Shown piece after piece: positions 46,287-55,579 of a stretch of 64,000 nt of DNA. Position 1 is the first letter of the stretch; the number at the start of each line of letters is the position of its first letter. The translations under genes were made by a program, and so were the position numbers. The notes below the pieces were generated by a model. It was given only the letters and a program-made list of their open reading frames with translations, ran no database searches and had not been told where the DNA came from. The DNA is from an uncultured Fidelibacterota bacterium. GTDB lineage: Bacteria; Fidelibacterota; Marinisomatia; Marinisomatales; Marinisomataceae. The DNA lies in the NCBI GenBank assembly GCA_902624275.1, contig CACNWW010000005.1:1-64000 (forward strand), given 5' to 3'.

Positions 46287-47011
46287 GATTTTTAATAATT
46301 ATATTACTTTTTTCACAAGTTATATCACAAGATATAGGAAAAAAAATGATTGATAATGGAGATTATGAATCAGCTCTAAATTATTATCAATATTTACTTA
46401 CTGAAGAGAATTTATCTAAAGATGATATTATCTACAATCTTGCTACAATATATTCATCCATAGATAGTCTAAAAAAAGCAGAAGAGTTTTTTGATTATGC
46501 CATGCAAGATAGTTTAAATCCATCTTCAGAATTAAGTTATAATCGAGGAAATTTGCTTTATAAATCTAAAATGTTAGATGAAAGTTTGAAATCTTACAGA
46601 GACGCACTTCTTAAAAATCCTGAAGATAATGATGCAAGAAAAAATTATGAATTTGTAAAAAATGAAATTGAAAAAAATCAACAAGCTCAACAACAGAATC
46701 AAGATCAGAATGATAATAGTGAAGATTCAGAAAATAATGAAAACAACCAAAATGAAGATCAGAATCAACAAAACAAAAATAAGGATGATAATTCAAATAA
46801 TTCTGATAGAAATCCCGAAAAAAATAATAATGATGATGTTCCAGAAAATCAAGATACATCACAATCAAAACAGCAAGAAAACAACGAAGAAAAACAAATT
46901 GAAATTGACCAAAATGTTGAAAATATTTTAAATGCTATGAAAGAGAATGAAAAAGTAAATAAAAAGCGAAAACAAAATAATTTTTCAAACGAAAGTGGAA
47001 AAGAATGGTAA
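46283..47011 (+). CDS. batC: BatC-like TPR protein with Asn/Gln/Asp-rich tail
   Basis: A 242-residue exported protein: signal peptide (MRFLIIILLFSQVISQ), TPR repeats (about 20-125, with AEEFFDYAMQDS and YNRGNLLYKSKMLDESLKSY), then a low-complexity segment rich in Asn, Gln, Asp and Glu (about 130-205). BatC proteins are TPR partners of BatB. The low-complexity tail is longer than is usual for such small TPR proteins. It overlaps batD by 7 bases. Confidence 0.85.
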   Translation: MRFLIIILLFSQVISQDIGKKMIDNGDYESALNYYQYLLTEENLSKDDIIYNLATIYSSIDSLKKAEEFFDYAMQDSLNPSSELSYNRGNLLYKSKMLDESLKSYRDALLKNPEDNDARKNYEFVKNEIEKNQQAQQQNQDQNDNSEDSENNENNQNEDQNQQNKNKDDNSNNSDRNPEKNNNDDVPENQDTSQSKQQENNEEKQIEIDQNVENILNAMKENEKVNKKRKQNNFSNESGKEW

Positions 47012-48711
47012 GAATTTTTTTTGTAATTATTTCATTTATAGGTTTTATAAATGCACAACAAATATCATCTTCAGTATCAAGTAGAAATATTAGTTTAACT
47101 GAGTCAATAATTTTTACAATTAAAATTTCAGATGTTGATGAAAATCCATCGGTTGATATATCAAAAATAGAAGATTCCTTTTCAATAATTTCAGGACCAA
47201 ATATTGGAAGTGAATATAGGTTTGTAAATGGAGATAGAAGCTCTTCAAGATCTATTTCTTGGACCTTGATTGCAAAAGATCATGGAATACTAGAAATACC
47301 TCCCTTGAAAGTCAATATTGGTCAAAAAATATACATAACTGAACCATACAAAATTCAAGTTTCTAAACAAACTGCTGATCAACCCACTAAAGATTTTTTT
47401 CTGGAAGTTAAAGTAAGCACAAATGAAGCTTATGTAGGAGAACAAATTAAATTAACATATACTTTTTACACTAAAGTAGCATCAAAGGTATTATCTACAG
47501 AATTTCCTAATTATAATGATTTTTGGGTTGAAAAATTATTTGACCCAGTTGGCATTCAATTTACTCCAGAAAGTTGGACGGATATAGAAATTGATGGATA
47601 TAATTACAAATCTTTAAAAATCTATGAAGTAGCTTTATTTCCAATTGAAGAAGGAATTTATAATCTCGAGTCAATGATTATGAAGATTGAGACAAAAAAT
47701 AAAGACTCATCATTTAATAGGCTTTTTTGGGATGATCCATTTTTTGATACATTTTCTCAAAGAACAAAGGCTAAACTGCTTGTTTCTGACCCAGTTTCAA
47801 TCAGGGTATTACCATTACAAAATATCCCGGAAAATTTTACTGGTGCAGTTGGAGATTTTACTTTGAATTCATCACTTTCGAATTCAAATATTGACGAAGG
47901 ATCTCCCGTAGTATTCAAAGTGACTTTAAAGGGAGAAGGAAATCTTTCTAATATTGGAAGACCAAAAATAGTATTTCCTGAAGATTTTGATATTTTTGAA
48001 GGTGAAACTAAGATGGAAAAAAATATTACCGATGATTTTTCTGGTTCGATTACCTGGGAGTACAATTTAATTCCTAGAAAAGACGGTTCATACATTATCG
48101 ATTCAATTGAAATACCTTTTTTTAGTTCGGATACTAAATCATGGAAAAAAGCACTATCAGAAAACATAAATTTAAACGTAAACAAAAGCACAATTTTTGA
48201 TATATCTGATAAAGAAATTTTGAACTTAAATTCAAATCTGATTAGATATATTAGAATAGGCGAACAGAACTGGATATCTTCATCAAAATTCAAAATTCAA
48301 AATTCGATTTTCTATATACTTTTTTTAGCCTTAATATTATTTATAATACCATATTTTGAATCAAGTTTTAGAAATTTAAGAAGATTCATAAGCCAATATA
48401 TAAAATTAAATTCTGCTTTAAACGATTCATTAGAAAACCTTGATTTATCACATTCAATATATGAGGACGGAATAAAAATCATCAAAAAATATTTCAATCA
48501 AAAAAATATTTTAAGTTCAATAAATATTGATATCACGTCATTAAAAAGCATTTTAAAAGATAAAATTAAATCAAATGATTTTGATGCTATATCAAAACTT
48601 TTAGATGAATTTCAAGCTAAATCATATTCTCAGATCAAAGATGATAAAAATGAAGAGAATATTAAGAAATCCTTAAAGAAAATTTTAGAAAGGATTGATG
48701 AATATGTTTAA
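47005..48711 (+). CDS. batD: BatD-like exported protein
   Basis: A 568-residue protein: signal peptide (VRIFFVIISFIGFINAQ), beta-sandwich repeats (about 18-420) typical of BatD, including YVGEQIKLTYTFYTK near 147, a membrane helix near 433-450 and a helical cytoplasmic part rich in Lys, Ser and Asp. Position between batC and batE supports the name. It overlaps batE. Confidence 0.9.
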   Translation: MVRIFFVIISFIGFINAQQISSSVSSRNISLTESIIFTIKISDVDENPSVDISKIEDSFSIISGPNIGSEYRFVNGDRSSSRSISWTLIAKDHGILEIPPLKVNIGQKIYITEPYKIQVSKQTADQPTKDFFLEVKVSTNEAYVGEQIKLTYTFYTKVASKVLSTEFPNYNDFWVEKLFDPVGIQFTPESWTDIEIDGYNYKSLKIYEVALFPIEEGIYNLESMIMKIETKNKDSSFNRLFWDDPFFDTFSQRTKAKLLVSDPVSIRVLPLQNIPENFTGAVGDFTLNSSLSNSNIDEGSPVVFKVTLKGEGNLSNIGRPKIVFPEDFDIFEGETKMEKNITDDFSGSITWEYNLIPRKDGSYIIDSIEIPFFSSDTKSWKKALSENINLNVNKSTIFDISDKEILNLNSNLIRYIRIGEQNWISSSKFKIQNSIFYILFLALILFIIPYFESSFRNLRRFISQYIKLNSALNDSLENLDLSHSIYEDGIKIIKKYFNQKNILSSINIDITSLKSILKDKIKSNDFDAISKLLDEFQAKSYSQIKDDKNEENIKKSLKKILERIDEYV

Positions 48712-49444
48712 AGTTATCATTATGATCTTCTTTAATTTGACAATTGTTTGTTCACAAAACATCAATGAGCTTTTTGATAATGGGAATGAATTTTATGGTC
48801 AAAATAATTATAAAGAAGCAATTTCAAATTATGAAAAGATATTAGAAAATGGATACTTTTCAGAGGATTTGTATTTGAATTTAGGTAATGCTTATTTTCA
48901 TGAATCCAGTTTTGGCAAAGCTAGATGGTCATATGAAATGGGCTTAAAATTAAATCCAATGAATTCTGATCTTAAAAATAACAATAATGTCAATAAAGCA
49001 TATATTGATGGTTACATTGAGTTACCTAAAAATAACTTAATTGATATAATAAATATTTTTTTTCAATCACTTTCACTTAGCCAATTTTTTTTGATTAATT
49101 CATATTTTATTCTTTTTTTTGCTGTATCATTTTTTTTAATGAAAGTATTTAAATTGCAAGTGTTTAAAAGAATTTTTTATTTGATGTCAATAATCGTATT
49201 TTCATCAGTTTTAATTACTATTACTAAAAATATTTGGGATCAAAATAATTTATATGCAATTATTATTGATGAGGAAGTTATAGTTTATTCTGCTCCTTTT
49301 TTAAATCAAGCAATTGAGCAATCAGTATTTTATGGAGGAAATAAAGTGAAAATTCATCAAAAAACTGATGTGTGGATTGAAGTTTCAACTTTTGATGGAA
49401 GAAAAGGTTGGATTCAAGCTCTAGATGTTAGAAATTTGTATTAA
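48704..49444 (+). CDS. batE: BatE-like TPR and SH3-domain membrane protein
   Basis: A protein of about 246 residues starting MFKVIIMIFFNLTIVCSQ (signal peptide). Two TPRs (about 20-90; LYLNLGNAYFHESSFGKARWSYEMGL) precede two membrane helices (about 120-145, 155-172) and a C-terminal bacterial SH3-like domain (about 185-244; KVKIHQKTDVWIEVSTFDGRKGWIQ). This is BatE architecture. Other in-frame starts (TTG 48695, ATG 48698) exist; GAAAGGA is better spaced for 48704. Confidence 0.88.
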   Translation: MFKVIIMIFFNLTIVCSQNINELFDNGNEFYGQNNYKEAISNYEKILENGYFSEDLYLNLGNAYFHESSFGKARWSYEMGLKLNPMNSDLKNNNNVNKAYIDGYIELPKNNLIDIINIFFQSLSLSQFFLINSYFILFFAVSFFLMKVFKLQVFKRIFYLMSIIVFSSVLITITKNIWDQNNLYAIIIDEEVIVYSAPFLNQAIEQSVFYGGNKVKIHQKTDVWIEVSTFDGRKGWIQALDVRNLY

Positions 49445-49445
49445 T

Positions 49446-49859
49446 ATGAGATATTTTTTAATCCTTTTCTTTATTAGCAACGTAATTTGCCAATCTGACT
49501 TTTTAAAGCCAAGTGATTTCAATGATAATCCACCAAAATTTCCTACCGTCAATTTACCTTCATTTTCTAGTCAAGATGAAATAGAAGACATTTCCTCAAC
49601 TGATGAAATTAATTTAATAAAGGGATATAGAGTTCAAATTGTTATTTCGCAAAATGAACAGGAACTACAAGATATTAAAACTGAAATTGAAAAATCAATT
49701 AATGAGCAAATCTATATTATTTTTGAATTACCAAATTATAAATTAAGAGTTGGGAATTTCGTTAATAGGAAAGAGGCTGAAAGTTTTCAGAAAAAAATTG
49801 TGAGATTAGGTTATAGAACAGCCTGGGTTGTTCCCACAATGATTGAAAAGGATGATTGA
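49446..49859 (+). CDS. Exported SPOR-domain protein
   Basis: A 137-residue protein. Signal peptide MRYFLILFFISNVICQS is followed by a short linker and a SPOR-type domain (about 60-133: YRVQIVISQNEQELQDIKTE, LPNYKLRVGNFVNRKEAESF, GYRTAWVVPTMI). ATG 49446, just after the batE stop, is preferred over an upstream in-frame TTG. Attachment to the bat operon suggests cell-wall related function for that operon or simply shared transcription. Its stop overlaps yebC (TGATG). Confidence 0.82.
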   Translation: MRYFLILFFISNVICQSDFLKPSDFNDNPPKFPTVNLPSFSSQDEIEDISSTDEINLIKGYRVQIVISQNEQELQDIKTEIEKSINEQIYIIFELPNYKLRVGNFVNRKEAESFQKKIVRLGYRTAWVVPTMIEKDD

Positions 49860-50587
49860 TGGCTGGTCATAGTAAGTGGTCAACCATAAAACGAAAAAAA
49901 GGTGCTCTCGATCAGAAGAAAGGCAAGATTTTCTCAACAATAAGTAAAGAGATAACTGTATCTTCAAGATTGGGTGGAAAAGATATTGATTCAAACCCTA
50001 GACTGCGACAGGCAGTAAAGAAAGCAAAGTCATTAAACATGCCAAACTCAAACATTGATAAAGCAATTAAAAAAGGTGTTGGAGAATTAGATAACGTAAT
50101 TATTGAAGAGGTCTCATATGAAGGATATGGACCTTTTGGAGTAGCAATACTTATAGAAGCAATAACCGATAATAAAAATAGAACTGTTGCTGATATAAGG
50201 CATGCACTTTCAAAATTTGGTGGCTCTCTTGGTCAAGCTGGAAGTGTATCTTGGAATTTTGAAAGAAATGGTATAATTCTTATTGATAAAAATGAAATTT
50301 CTGAAAATGAAATATTTGAATTTTCAATTGAAAATGATTGTATTGAATTTTTTGAAGATCAAGACTGTTATAGTTTGCATTTTAATTCAAATGATCTTTA
50401 TAACAAGCTAGATGTTCTCGAAAAATTAAGTATTAAGGTAGATTCTTCTTTTTTGGCATATGTTCCTAAGGATGAAATAGTTTTAAATGAAGATGAAAAT
50501 CAAAAAGTTGAAAAATTATTAGAATTCTTAGATGATTTAGAGGACGTGCAAAATGTATTTTCAAACCAATCACTAGGAAAAAGCTAA
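49859..50587 (+). CDS. yebC: YebC/PmpR-family protein
   Basis: A 242-residue protein beginning MAGHSKWSTIKRKKGALDQK, the invariant YebC start, with PNSNIDKAIKKGVGE and EEVSYEGYGPFGVAILIEAITDNKNRTVADIRHALSKFGGSLGQAGSV. Members were described as transcription regulators and more recently as ribosome-associated factors easing proline-stretch stalling. It lies before ruvC-ruvA, as in many bacteria. Confidence 0.96.
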   Translation: MAGHSKWSTIKRKKGALDQKKGKIFSTISKEITVSSRLGGKDIDSNPRLRQAVKKAKSLNMPNSNIDKAIKKGVGELDNVIIEEVSYEGYGPFGVAILIEAITDNKNRTVADIRHALSKFGGSLGQAGSVSWNFERNGIILIDKNEISENEIFEFSIENDCIEFFEDQDCYSLHFNSNDLYNKLDVLEKLSIKVDSSFLAYVPKDEIVLNEDENQKVEKLLEFLDDLEDVQNVFSNQSLGKS

Positions 50588-51057
50588 TGGTAATTATTGG
50601 CTTTGATCCTGGGTTAACTAATACAGGTTATGCTGTTTTAAGAAAAAAAAGCAACGAAATAACAATGGTTGAGTGCGGATTAATTAGTCCTAAAAAAGGA
50701 AAAGAAGTTTCGGAAAGATTATATACAATATTTTTTGAAACAAATAATCTAATAAAAAAATTTAAGCCAGAAGTGTTGTATGTTGAAAATGTCTTTTATG
50801 GAAAAAATGTTCAATCAGCAATAAAGTTAGGTCAGGCAAAGTCATCAGTTATGCTTGCAGCAGAGCATAATAATATTGTCTCAAAAGAATTTAGCCCAAG
50901 AGAAATTAAGCAATCAATTGTTGGTAATGGTTCAGCATCAAAAGAACAGGTTGCATTTATGGTAAAAAAAATATTTAAATTAGATGATAAAGTTTTAAAG
51001 AAAAATGATATATCAGATGCAATTGCAGTTGCGTGGTGCGGAATAAATAGGACATAG
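50587..51057 (+). CDS. ruvC: Holliday junction resolvase RuvC
   Basis: A 156-residue nuclease. Catalytic acidic residues are in IIGFDPGLTNTGYAV (Asp7), YVENVFYGKN (Glu near 66) and KKNDISDAIAVAWC (near 140-146). PREIKQSIVGNGSASKEQVAFMV is typical. ruvA follows directly, ruvB is not in the window. Overlaps yebC by one base. Confidence 0.96.
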   Translation: MVIIGFDPGLTNTGYAVLRKKSNEITMVECGLISPKKGKEVSERLYTIFFETNNLIKKFKPEVLYVENVFYGKNVQSAIKLGQAKSSVMLAAEHNNIVSKEFSPREIKQSIVGNGSASKEQVAFMVKKIFKLDDKVLKKNDISDAIAVAWCGINRT

Positions 51058-51648
51058 ATGATTAATTCAATTTCAGGAAAAATTTTCAAAAAAGAACCAA
51101 CTACATTATACATTGAAAATAATGGCATAGTTTTTAGTATTTCAATTTGTTTAAGAGATTATGAAAAATTGCCATCAGAAAATGAAAATATTTTTATTTA
51201 TACATATCTTAATGTAAAAGAAAGTTTAATGGAGCTTTATGGGTTTATGGATTTAGAACGAAGATCTCTTTTTTTAAATTTAATTGATGTATCAGGAATT
51301 GGGCCTAGAACTGCTATCAACCTTCTTTCAAATGCATCTGTATCAAGCTTCAAGGATAACATTGTTTCTGAAGATGTTAAATCGCTTAGTCTTATTCCTG
51401 GAATAGGTCCTAAAACAGCAAAAAGAATTATTTTAGATATTAAGGAGAAGATAACATCAACACCAATTTCAACGCAAAACATTTATAATGATAAGTTAGA
51501 CTTTTCTTACGATGATATTAATACTGCGCTCTCTTCACTAGGTTATAAAAAGTCACAAATTGACAAGGCAGTAAAAAGATTAAATGACGAAGGTTTATAC
51601 GAAGGTGATATTGAAAATGTAATTAAAAGAATTTTGGCTATCATTTGA
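51058..51648 (+). CDS. ruvA: Holliday junction branch-migration protein RuvA
   Basis: A 196-residue protein. OB-fold domain I (about 1-62, ISGKIFKKEPTTLYIENNGI), domain II with two helix-hairpin-helix motifs (VSGIGPRTAINLL near 80 and IPGIGPKTAKRIILDIKEK near 115) and a short C-terminal domain III that contacts RuvB (about 145-196). No spacer to ruvC; the stop overlaps gcvT (TGATG). Confidence 0.96.
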   Translation: MINSISGKIFKKEPTTLYIENNGIVFSISICLRDYEKLPSENENIFIYTYLNVKESLMELYGFMDLERRSLFLNLIDVSGIGPRTAINLLSNASVSSFKDNIVSEDVKSLSLIPGIGPKTAKRIILDIKEKITSTPISTQNIYNDKLDFSYDDINTALSSLGYKKSQIDKAVKRLNDEGLYEGDIENVIKRILAII

Positions 51649-52721
51649 TGAGTGATTATAGAAAAACTAAACTGTATGATTCTCATCAAAGTTTAAAAGC
51701 AAAATTAGTGCCATTTTCTGGATTTTGGATGCCTCTCCAATATTCAAGTATAATAAAAGAGCATCATCATGTGCGCTCAAAATGTGGATTATTTGATGTA
51801 AGTCATATGGGGGAGTTTATTGTTTCTGGAAATAATGCTAAAACTTTTTTACAGAATGTAACCACCAATGATATTCAAAAACTGGAAGCTGGAAAAGTTC
51901 AATATTCTGCTTTCTGTAACGATTCCGGTGGAGTTATTGATGATTTGCTGGTTTATCATCTTGGCGATTACTACATGTTGGTAGTAAATGCTTCAAATAT
52001 TGAAAAAAACTTTGAATGGCTTACTTCAAAGTTAATTGATGATGTATCATTGGAAGATAAATCAGATATCATTTCTTTGTTAGCTTTGCAAGGCCCTATG
52101 TCAAGATCTTATCTAAAAAAACTTTATCCTAAAATTGAAAGTTTAAAATATTATGAAACATTGCTCCCAGATAAAAAGGAGGTTATAGTTGCAAGAACTG
52201 GTTATTCAGGTGAGTTAGGTTTTGAAATTTATGCACCTAATTCAATCATTTTAAAACTTTGGAATGAAATTTTATATATTTCAGACGATATATTACCTGT
52301 TGGATTAGGATGTAGAGACTCATTGAGACTTGAAATGGGATATTGTTTGTACGGAAATGAGCTTAATGAACAAATGACAACAATTGAAGCAGGGTTATCA
52401 TGGATAACAAAGCATGAAACAGGTTTTATTGGTTCAAATTCAATGCAAAATAATTTACCATCTAAGAAATTAATCGCACTTATATCAGAAGAAAGAGCAA
52501 TACCGAGATCAGGTTATAAGATATTTTCGAAAGACAAAAAAGAAGTGGGCGTAGTTACTAGTGGAGGTATGTCACCGTGTTTAAAGAAAGGAATTGCTCT
52601 GGCCTATGTTGATTATGAAATGAGGTTAGAGAAAGAATTTTTGATTGGAATAAGGGATAATTTCTTTATTTTTGAAAAAACTAAATTACCATTTTATAAA
52701 AATGGGACTTATTTAAAATGA
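51648..52721 (+). CDS. gcvT: Glycine-cleavage T-protein (aminomethyltransferase)
   Basis: A 357-residue folate enzyme. Signatures are VPFSGFWMPLQYSS, LFDVSHMGEF, MLVVNASNIEKNFEWL, ARTGYSGELGFEIY and GLGCRDSLRLEMGYCLYGNEL. These agree with GcvT rather than YgfZ, which lacks the full set. It transfers the methylene group from H-protein to tetrahydrofolate. gcvH and gcvP are not in the window. ATG 51648 overlaps the ruvA stop. Confidence 0.94.
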   Translation: MSDYRKTKLYDSHQSLKAKLVPFSGFWMPLQYSSIIKEHHHVRSKCGLFDVSHMGEFIVSGNNAKTFLQNVTTNDIQKLEAGKVQYSAFCNDSGGVIDDLLVYHLGDYYMLVVNASNIEKNFEWLTSKLIDDVSLEDKSDIISLLALQGPMSRSYLKKLYPKIESLKYYETLLPDKKEVIVARTGYSGELGFEIYAPNSIILKLWNEILYISDDILPVGLGCRDSLRLEMGYCLYGNELNEQMTTIEAGLSWITKHETGFIGSNSMQNNLPSKKLIALISEERAIPRSGYKIFSKDKKEVGVVTSGGMSPCLKKGIALAYVDYEMRLEKEFLIGIRDNFFIFEKTKLPFYKNGTYLK

Positions 52722-55036
52722 AAGACAAATTAAAGATTCAAATTATTGGTTGGTTATTATTGATCATTTCTTTATTGATTACTGGTTCAATGATTGGTTA
52801 TGATTTTACTGAAGAGCCAACGCTTGTAGCACAAAAAATTAATAACCCATTTAATATAATGGGAGTATATATTGGATTTTATTTGATGAAATTAGGGTTT
52901 GGTTATGCGGCTCTATTAATTCCAATTATATTAGCAACTATTTCATTTTATTTGATTTCTAATTTTTCATTTAATTTTTCAAGATTATTGCGATTTGAGA
53001 TTCTGTTACTCATTCTTCTTTCTGTGCTATTAGGTTTTATTAGCAACTTGAGCTATTTATTAGAATTTAAGGAGATTCAAAATTTTGAAGATTCTGGACT
53101 TTTAGGAGGCTTAATATTTAGTCTTATTTATGATTGGACTGGATTTTATGGTTCAGTTTTAATTCTCTTTTCTTCAATAGCTTTATTTTTAGTATCATTT
53201 TTCAAAATTGATTTATATAAATCTTTGAAAGATATACCAAGTATTTTCATAAATAAAATTTCTAAAGTAGAATTTAATTTCAAGAAAATTATACCCGACT
53301 TTAAAAAAGAGAACGATAAAAAAGAAAGAGTCAAAATTATTGAAGATGATTCATTTCTTGAAAAAATTAATGCTGAAGAAAGCATAGAATCTTTAAATCA
53401 GGTGGTTGAAAAGGAAACTTCAACTGAACCTGTTCAAGATACTGAAATTGATATAACTGCTGATAAACCTATAGTTGAAATAGATCAAGAAATAGATCAA
53501 AATGAAGAATTAGATCCCATTTCAATTGAAAAAGCAATTATTGAAAAAGAAGCAGAAATTGATGATCAAAGAAATAAATCAATTTTAAAAGTTGAGTGGA
53601 AGTTTCCCTCAACAGATATTTTAGAATCATCAGATGAATTAAGTGAAATTAATGAAGATGACATCAGAGATAGATCAGAGCTTCTTAAAAATTCTCTTTC
53701 AAATTTTGGTGTAGAAGGTTCATCGGGAGCAATCAAGACTGGCCCAATAATTACACTTTTTGAGATTTTACCAGCTGAAGGTGTAAGGGTTAATAAATTT
53801 GTTCAGCTTTCGGATGACATTGCTAGGGTTATGGAGGCACAGAGTGTAAGGGTCCTTGCTCCAATACCTGGTTCAAATTATGTTGGAGTTGAAATTCCAA
53901 ATGTCAACCCTCAAACTATTTATTTAAAAAATGTAATTAATTCTGAAAAATATCTTAAATCTAAAGCCAAGTTAAAACTAGCCATTGGAAAAGGAACTCT
54001 TGGAGATATATCTATTCTTGACCTTGTTGAAATGCCTCATTTACTTATTGCAGGAACAACAGGTTCAGGAAAGTCCGTTTCATTAAATACTATAATCGTA
54101 AGCCTTCTTTATCAATTAAAACCTGAAGAAGTAAAATTTGTAATCATTGATCCTAAAAAGGTTGAAATGTCGCTTTATAGAGGACTTGAAAATCACTACT
54201 TATTAAAATTTAATGGTATTGATGAATCAATCATTACTAAGAAAGACAATGCAATTTTAGCACTAAGATCTCTTGAAAAAGAAATGGATTCAAGATATGA
54301 TTTATTAGCTGAGGCTGGTAAAAGAAATATTTCCGAATACAATGATATGATGAAAAAATCTAAAAAAGATTTAATGCCTTATATTGTTTTAATGATTGAT
54401 GAACTTGCTGATTTGATGATGTATAGTCCAAGAGATGTTGAAGCGCCTATTGCAAGATTAGCCCAGTTAGCAAGAGCTGTTGGTATTCACCTAATTGTTG
54501 CTACACAAAGACCATCTGTAGATGTAATTACAGGAGTTATAAAGGCTAATTTCCCTGCTAGAATTGCCTTTCAAGTTGCAACTAAAATTGACTCAAGAAC
54601 TATCTTAGATGAAAATGGAGCAGATAAGCTTATTGGAAAAGGTGATATGTTGTATCAAAAACCGGGATCACCTGCTCCAGTTAGAATGCATGGTGCTTTT
54701 ATAACTTTGAAAGAAATTGAAGATTTAGTTGCTCATATTTCATCTCAACCAAAACCAAGCGAAGTAATTATTGAAACTTATAAGGAAGAATCAAGTTCAA
54801 TGGTTGATGGAGACGGTATTGATGACGATTTACTGCATAAAGCAATTGAAATTATTGTTATGAGTAAGCAAGGTTCTATTTCATTATTACAAAGAAGATT
54901 ATCGGTTGGTTATTCGAGAGCAGCAAGACTAATAGATGAGATGGAAAGACTAAAAATTGTTGGTCCGTTTACAGGAAGTAAGGCAAGAGAAGTATTAGTT
55001 GACGAATCTTATTTAGAAACAATTAATGAAGATTAG
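52718..55036 (+). CDS. ftsK: DNA translocase FtsK
   Basis: A 772-residue septal DNA pump. Four or so N-terminal membrane segments (about 7-170), an acidic linker (about 190-300), then the motor with Walker A GTTGSGKS near 446, LMIDELADLMM (Walker B) and RPSVDVITGVIKANFPARIAFQV. The C-terminal gamma winged helix (about 700-765, SLLQRRLSVGYSRAARLIDEME) reads KOPS and activates XerCD. The linker is short compared with E. coli FtsK. A lolA-like gene follows, overlapping by 11 bases. Confidence 0.97.
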   Translation: MKDKLKIQIIGWLLLIISLLITGSMIGYDFTEEPTLVAQKINNPFNIMGVYIGFYLMKLGFGYAALLIPIILATISFYLISNFSFNFSRLLRFEILLLILLSVLLGFISNLSYLLEFKEIQNFEDSGLLGGLIFSLIYDWTGFYGSVLILFSSIALFLVSFFKIDLYKSLKDIPSIFINKISKVEFNFKKIIPDFKKENDKKERVKIIEDDSFLEKINAEESIESLNQVVEKETSTEPVQDTEIDITADKPIVEIDQEIDQNEELDPISIEKAIIEKEAEIDDQRNKSILKVEWKFPSTDILESSDELSEINEDDIRDRSELLKNSLSNFGVEGSSGAIKTGPIITLFEILPAEGVRVNKFVQLSDDIARVMEAQSVRVLAPIPGSNYVGVEIPNVNPQTIYLKNVINSEKYLKSKAKLKLAIGKGTLGDISILDLVEMPHLLIAGTTGSGKSVSLNTIIVSLLYQLKPEEVKFVIIDPKKVEMSLYRGLENHYLLKFNGIDESIITKKDNAILALRSLEKEMDSRYDLLAEAGKRNISEYNDMMKKSKKDLMPYIVLMIDELADLMMYSPRDVEAPIARLAQLARAVGIHLIVATQRPSVDVITGVIKANFPARIAFQVATKIDSRTILDENGADKLIGKGDMLYQKPGSPAPVRMHGAFITLKEIEDLVAHISSQPKPSEVIIETYKEESSSMVDGDGIDDDLLHKAIEIIVMSKQGSISLLQRRLSVGYSRAARLIDEMERLKIVGPFTGSKAREVLVDESYLETINED

Positions 55037-55577
55037 CTTAATATTCTTTTTACTAACTACTTCTGTATTTAGTCAAAGTCAGGATACTCAGATTAAAGAT
55101 TATTTCAACAATTTAAATAATAAAACTATTCTCATTGAAATTTTCGAAAATCAAACAGTTTTTAATGCAAATATATCATTAAATGATCCAAAAATTTATT
55201 TTGAAACTATTGAAGTAGATAGTACTGTATCATTGTTTGAAAACAATGTGATTACTTCTTACGATTTATCCAAAAAAAATATAATTATCGAAAATTCAGA
55301 AAAAAATATACTAGATTTTTTTTCATATAAAAATCTTGAAAACGCCTCTCTAATAAAAATTGAAATTGAAAATGAAAACTCAATTTATTATTATAATTTT
55401 TACAAAAATATTTTATTAATTAGTTTTAATAATTCACAAAGCATGGTTAAAGAAATCAGTCTATTAAAAGCAGAAAATTCTATATTTGAATGTAAGATAG
55501 TTGATATTAAAAAATACCAGAATCCTTTAAAATTTTTAAATATAGATGATTCGTGGACAACAATTGATTGGAGATAA
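55026..55577 (+). CDS. LolA-like periplasmic lipoprotein carrier (probable)
   Basis: A 183-residue protein with signal peptide MKISLIFFLLTTSVFSQ and a mature part of alternating strands, e.g. KTILIEIFENQTVFNANISL, NVITSYDLSKKNIIIEN and a conserved-looking end DDSWTTIDWR. Sequence identity to LolA is not evident by eye. The ftsK-lolA gene order, which is widespread, and the beta-rich exported layout support the call. lnt at 39282 shows that lipoproteins are matured here. Confidence 0.6.
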   Translation: MKISLIFFLLTTSVFSQSQDTQIKDYFNNLNNKTILIEIFENQTVFNANISLNDPKIYFETIEVDSTVSLFENNVITSYDLSKKNIIIENSEKNILDFFSYKNLENASLIKIEIENENSIYYYNFYKNILLISFNNSQSMVKEISLLKAENSIFECKIVDIKKYQNPLKFLNIDDSWTTIDWR

Positions 55578-55579
55578 AA

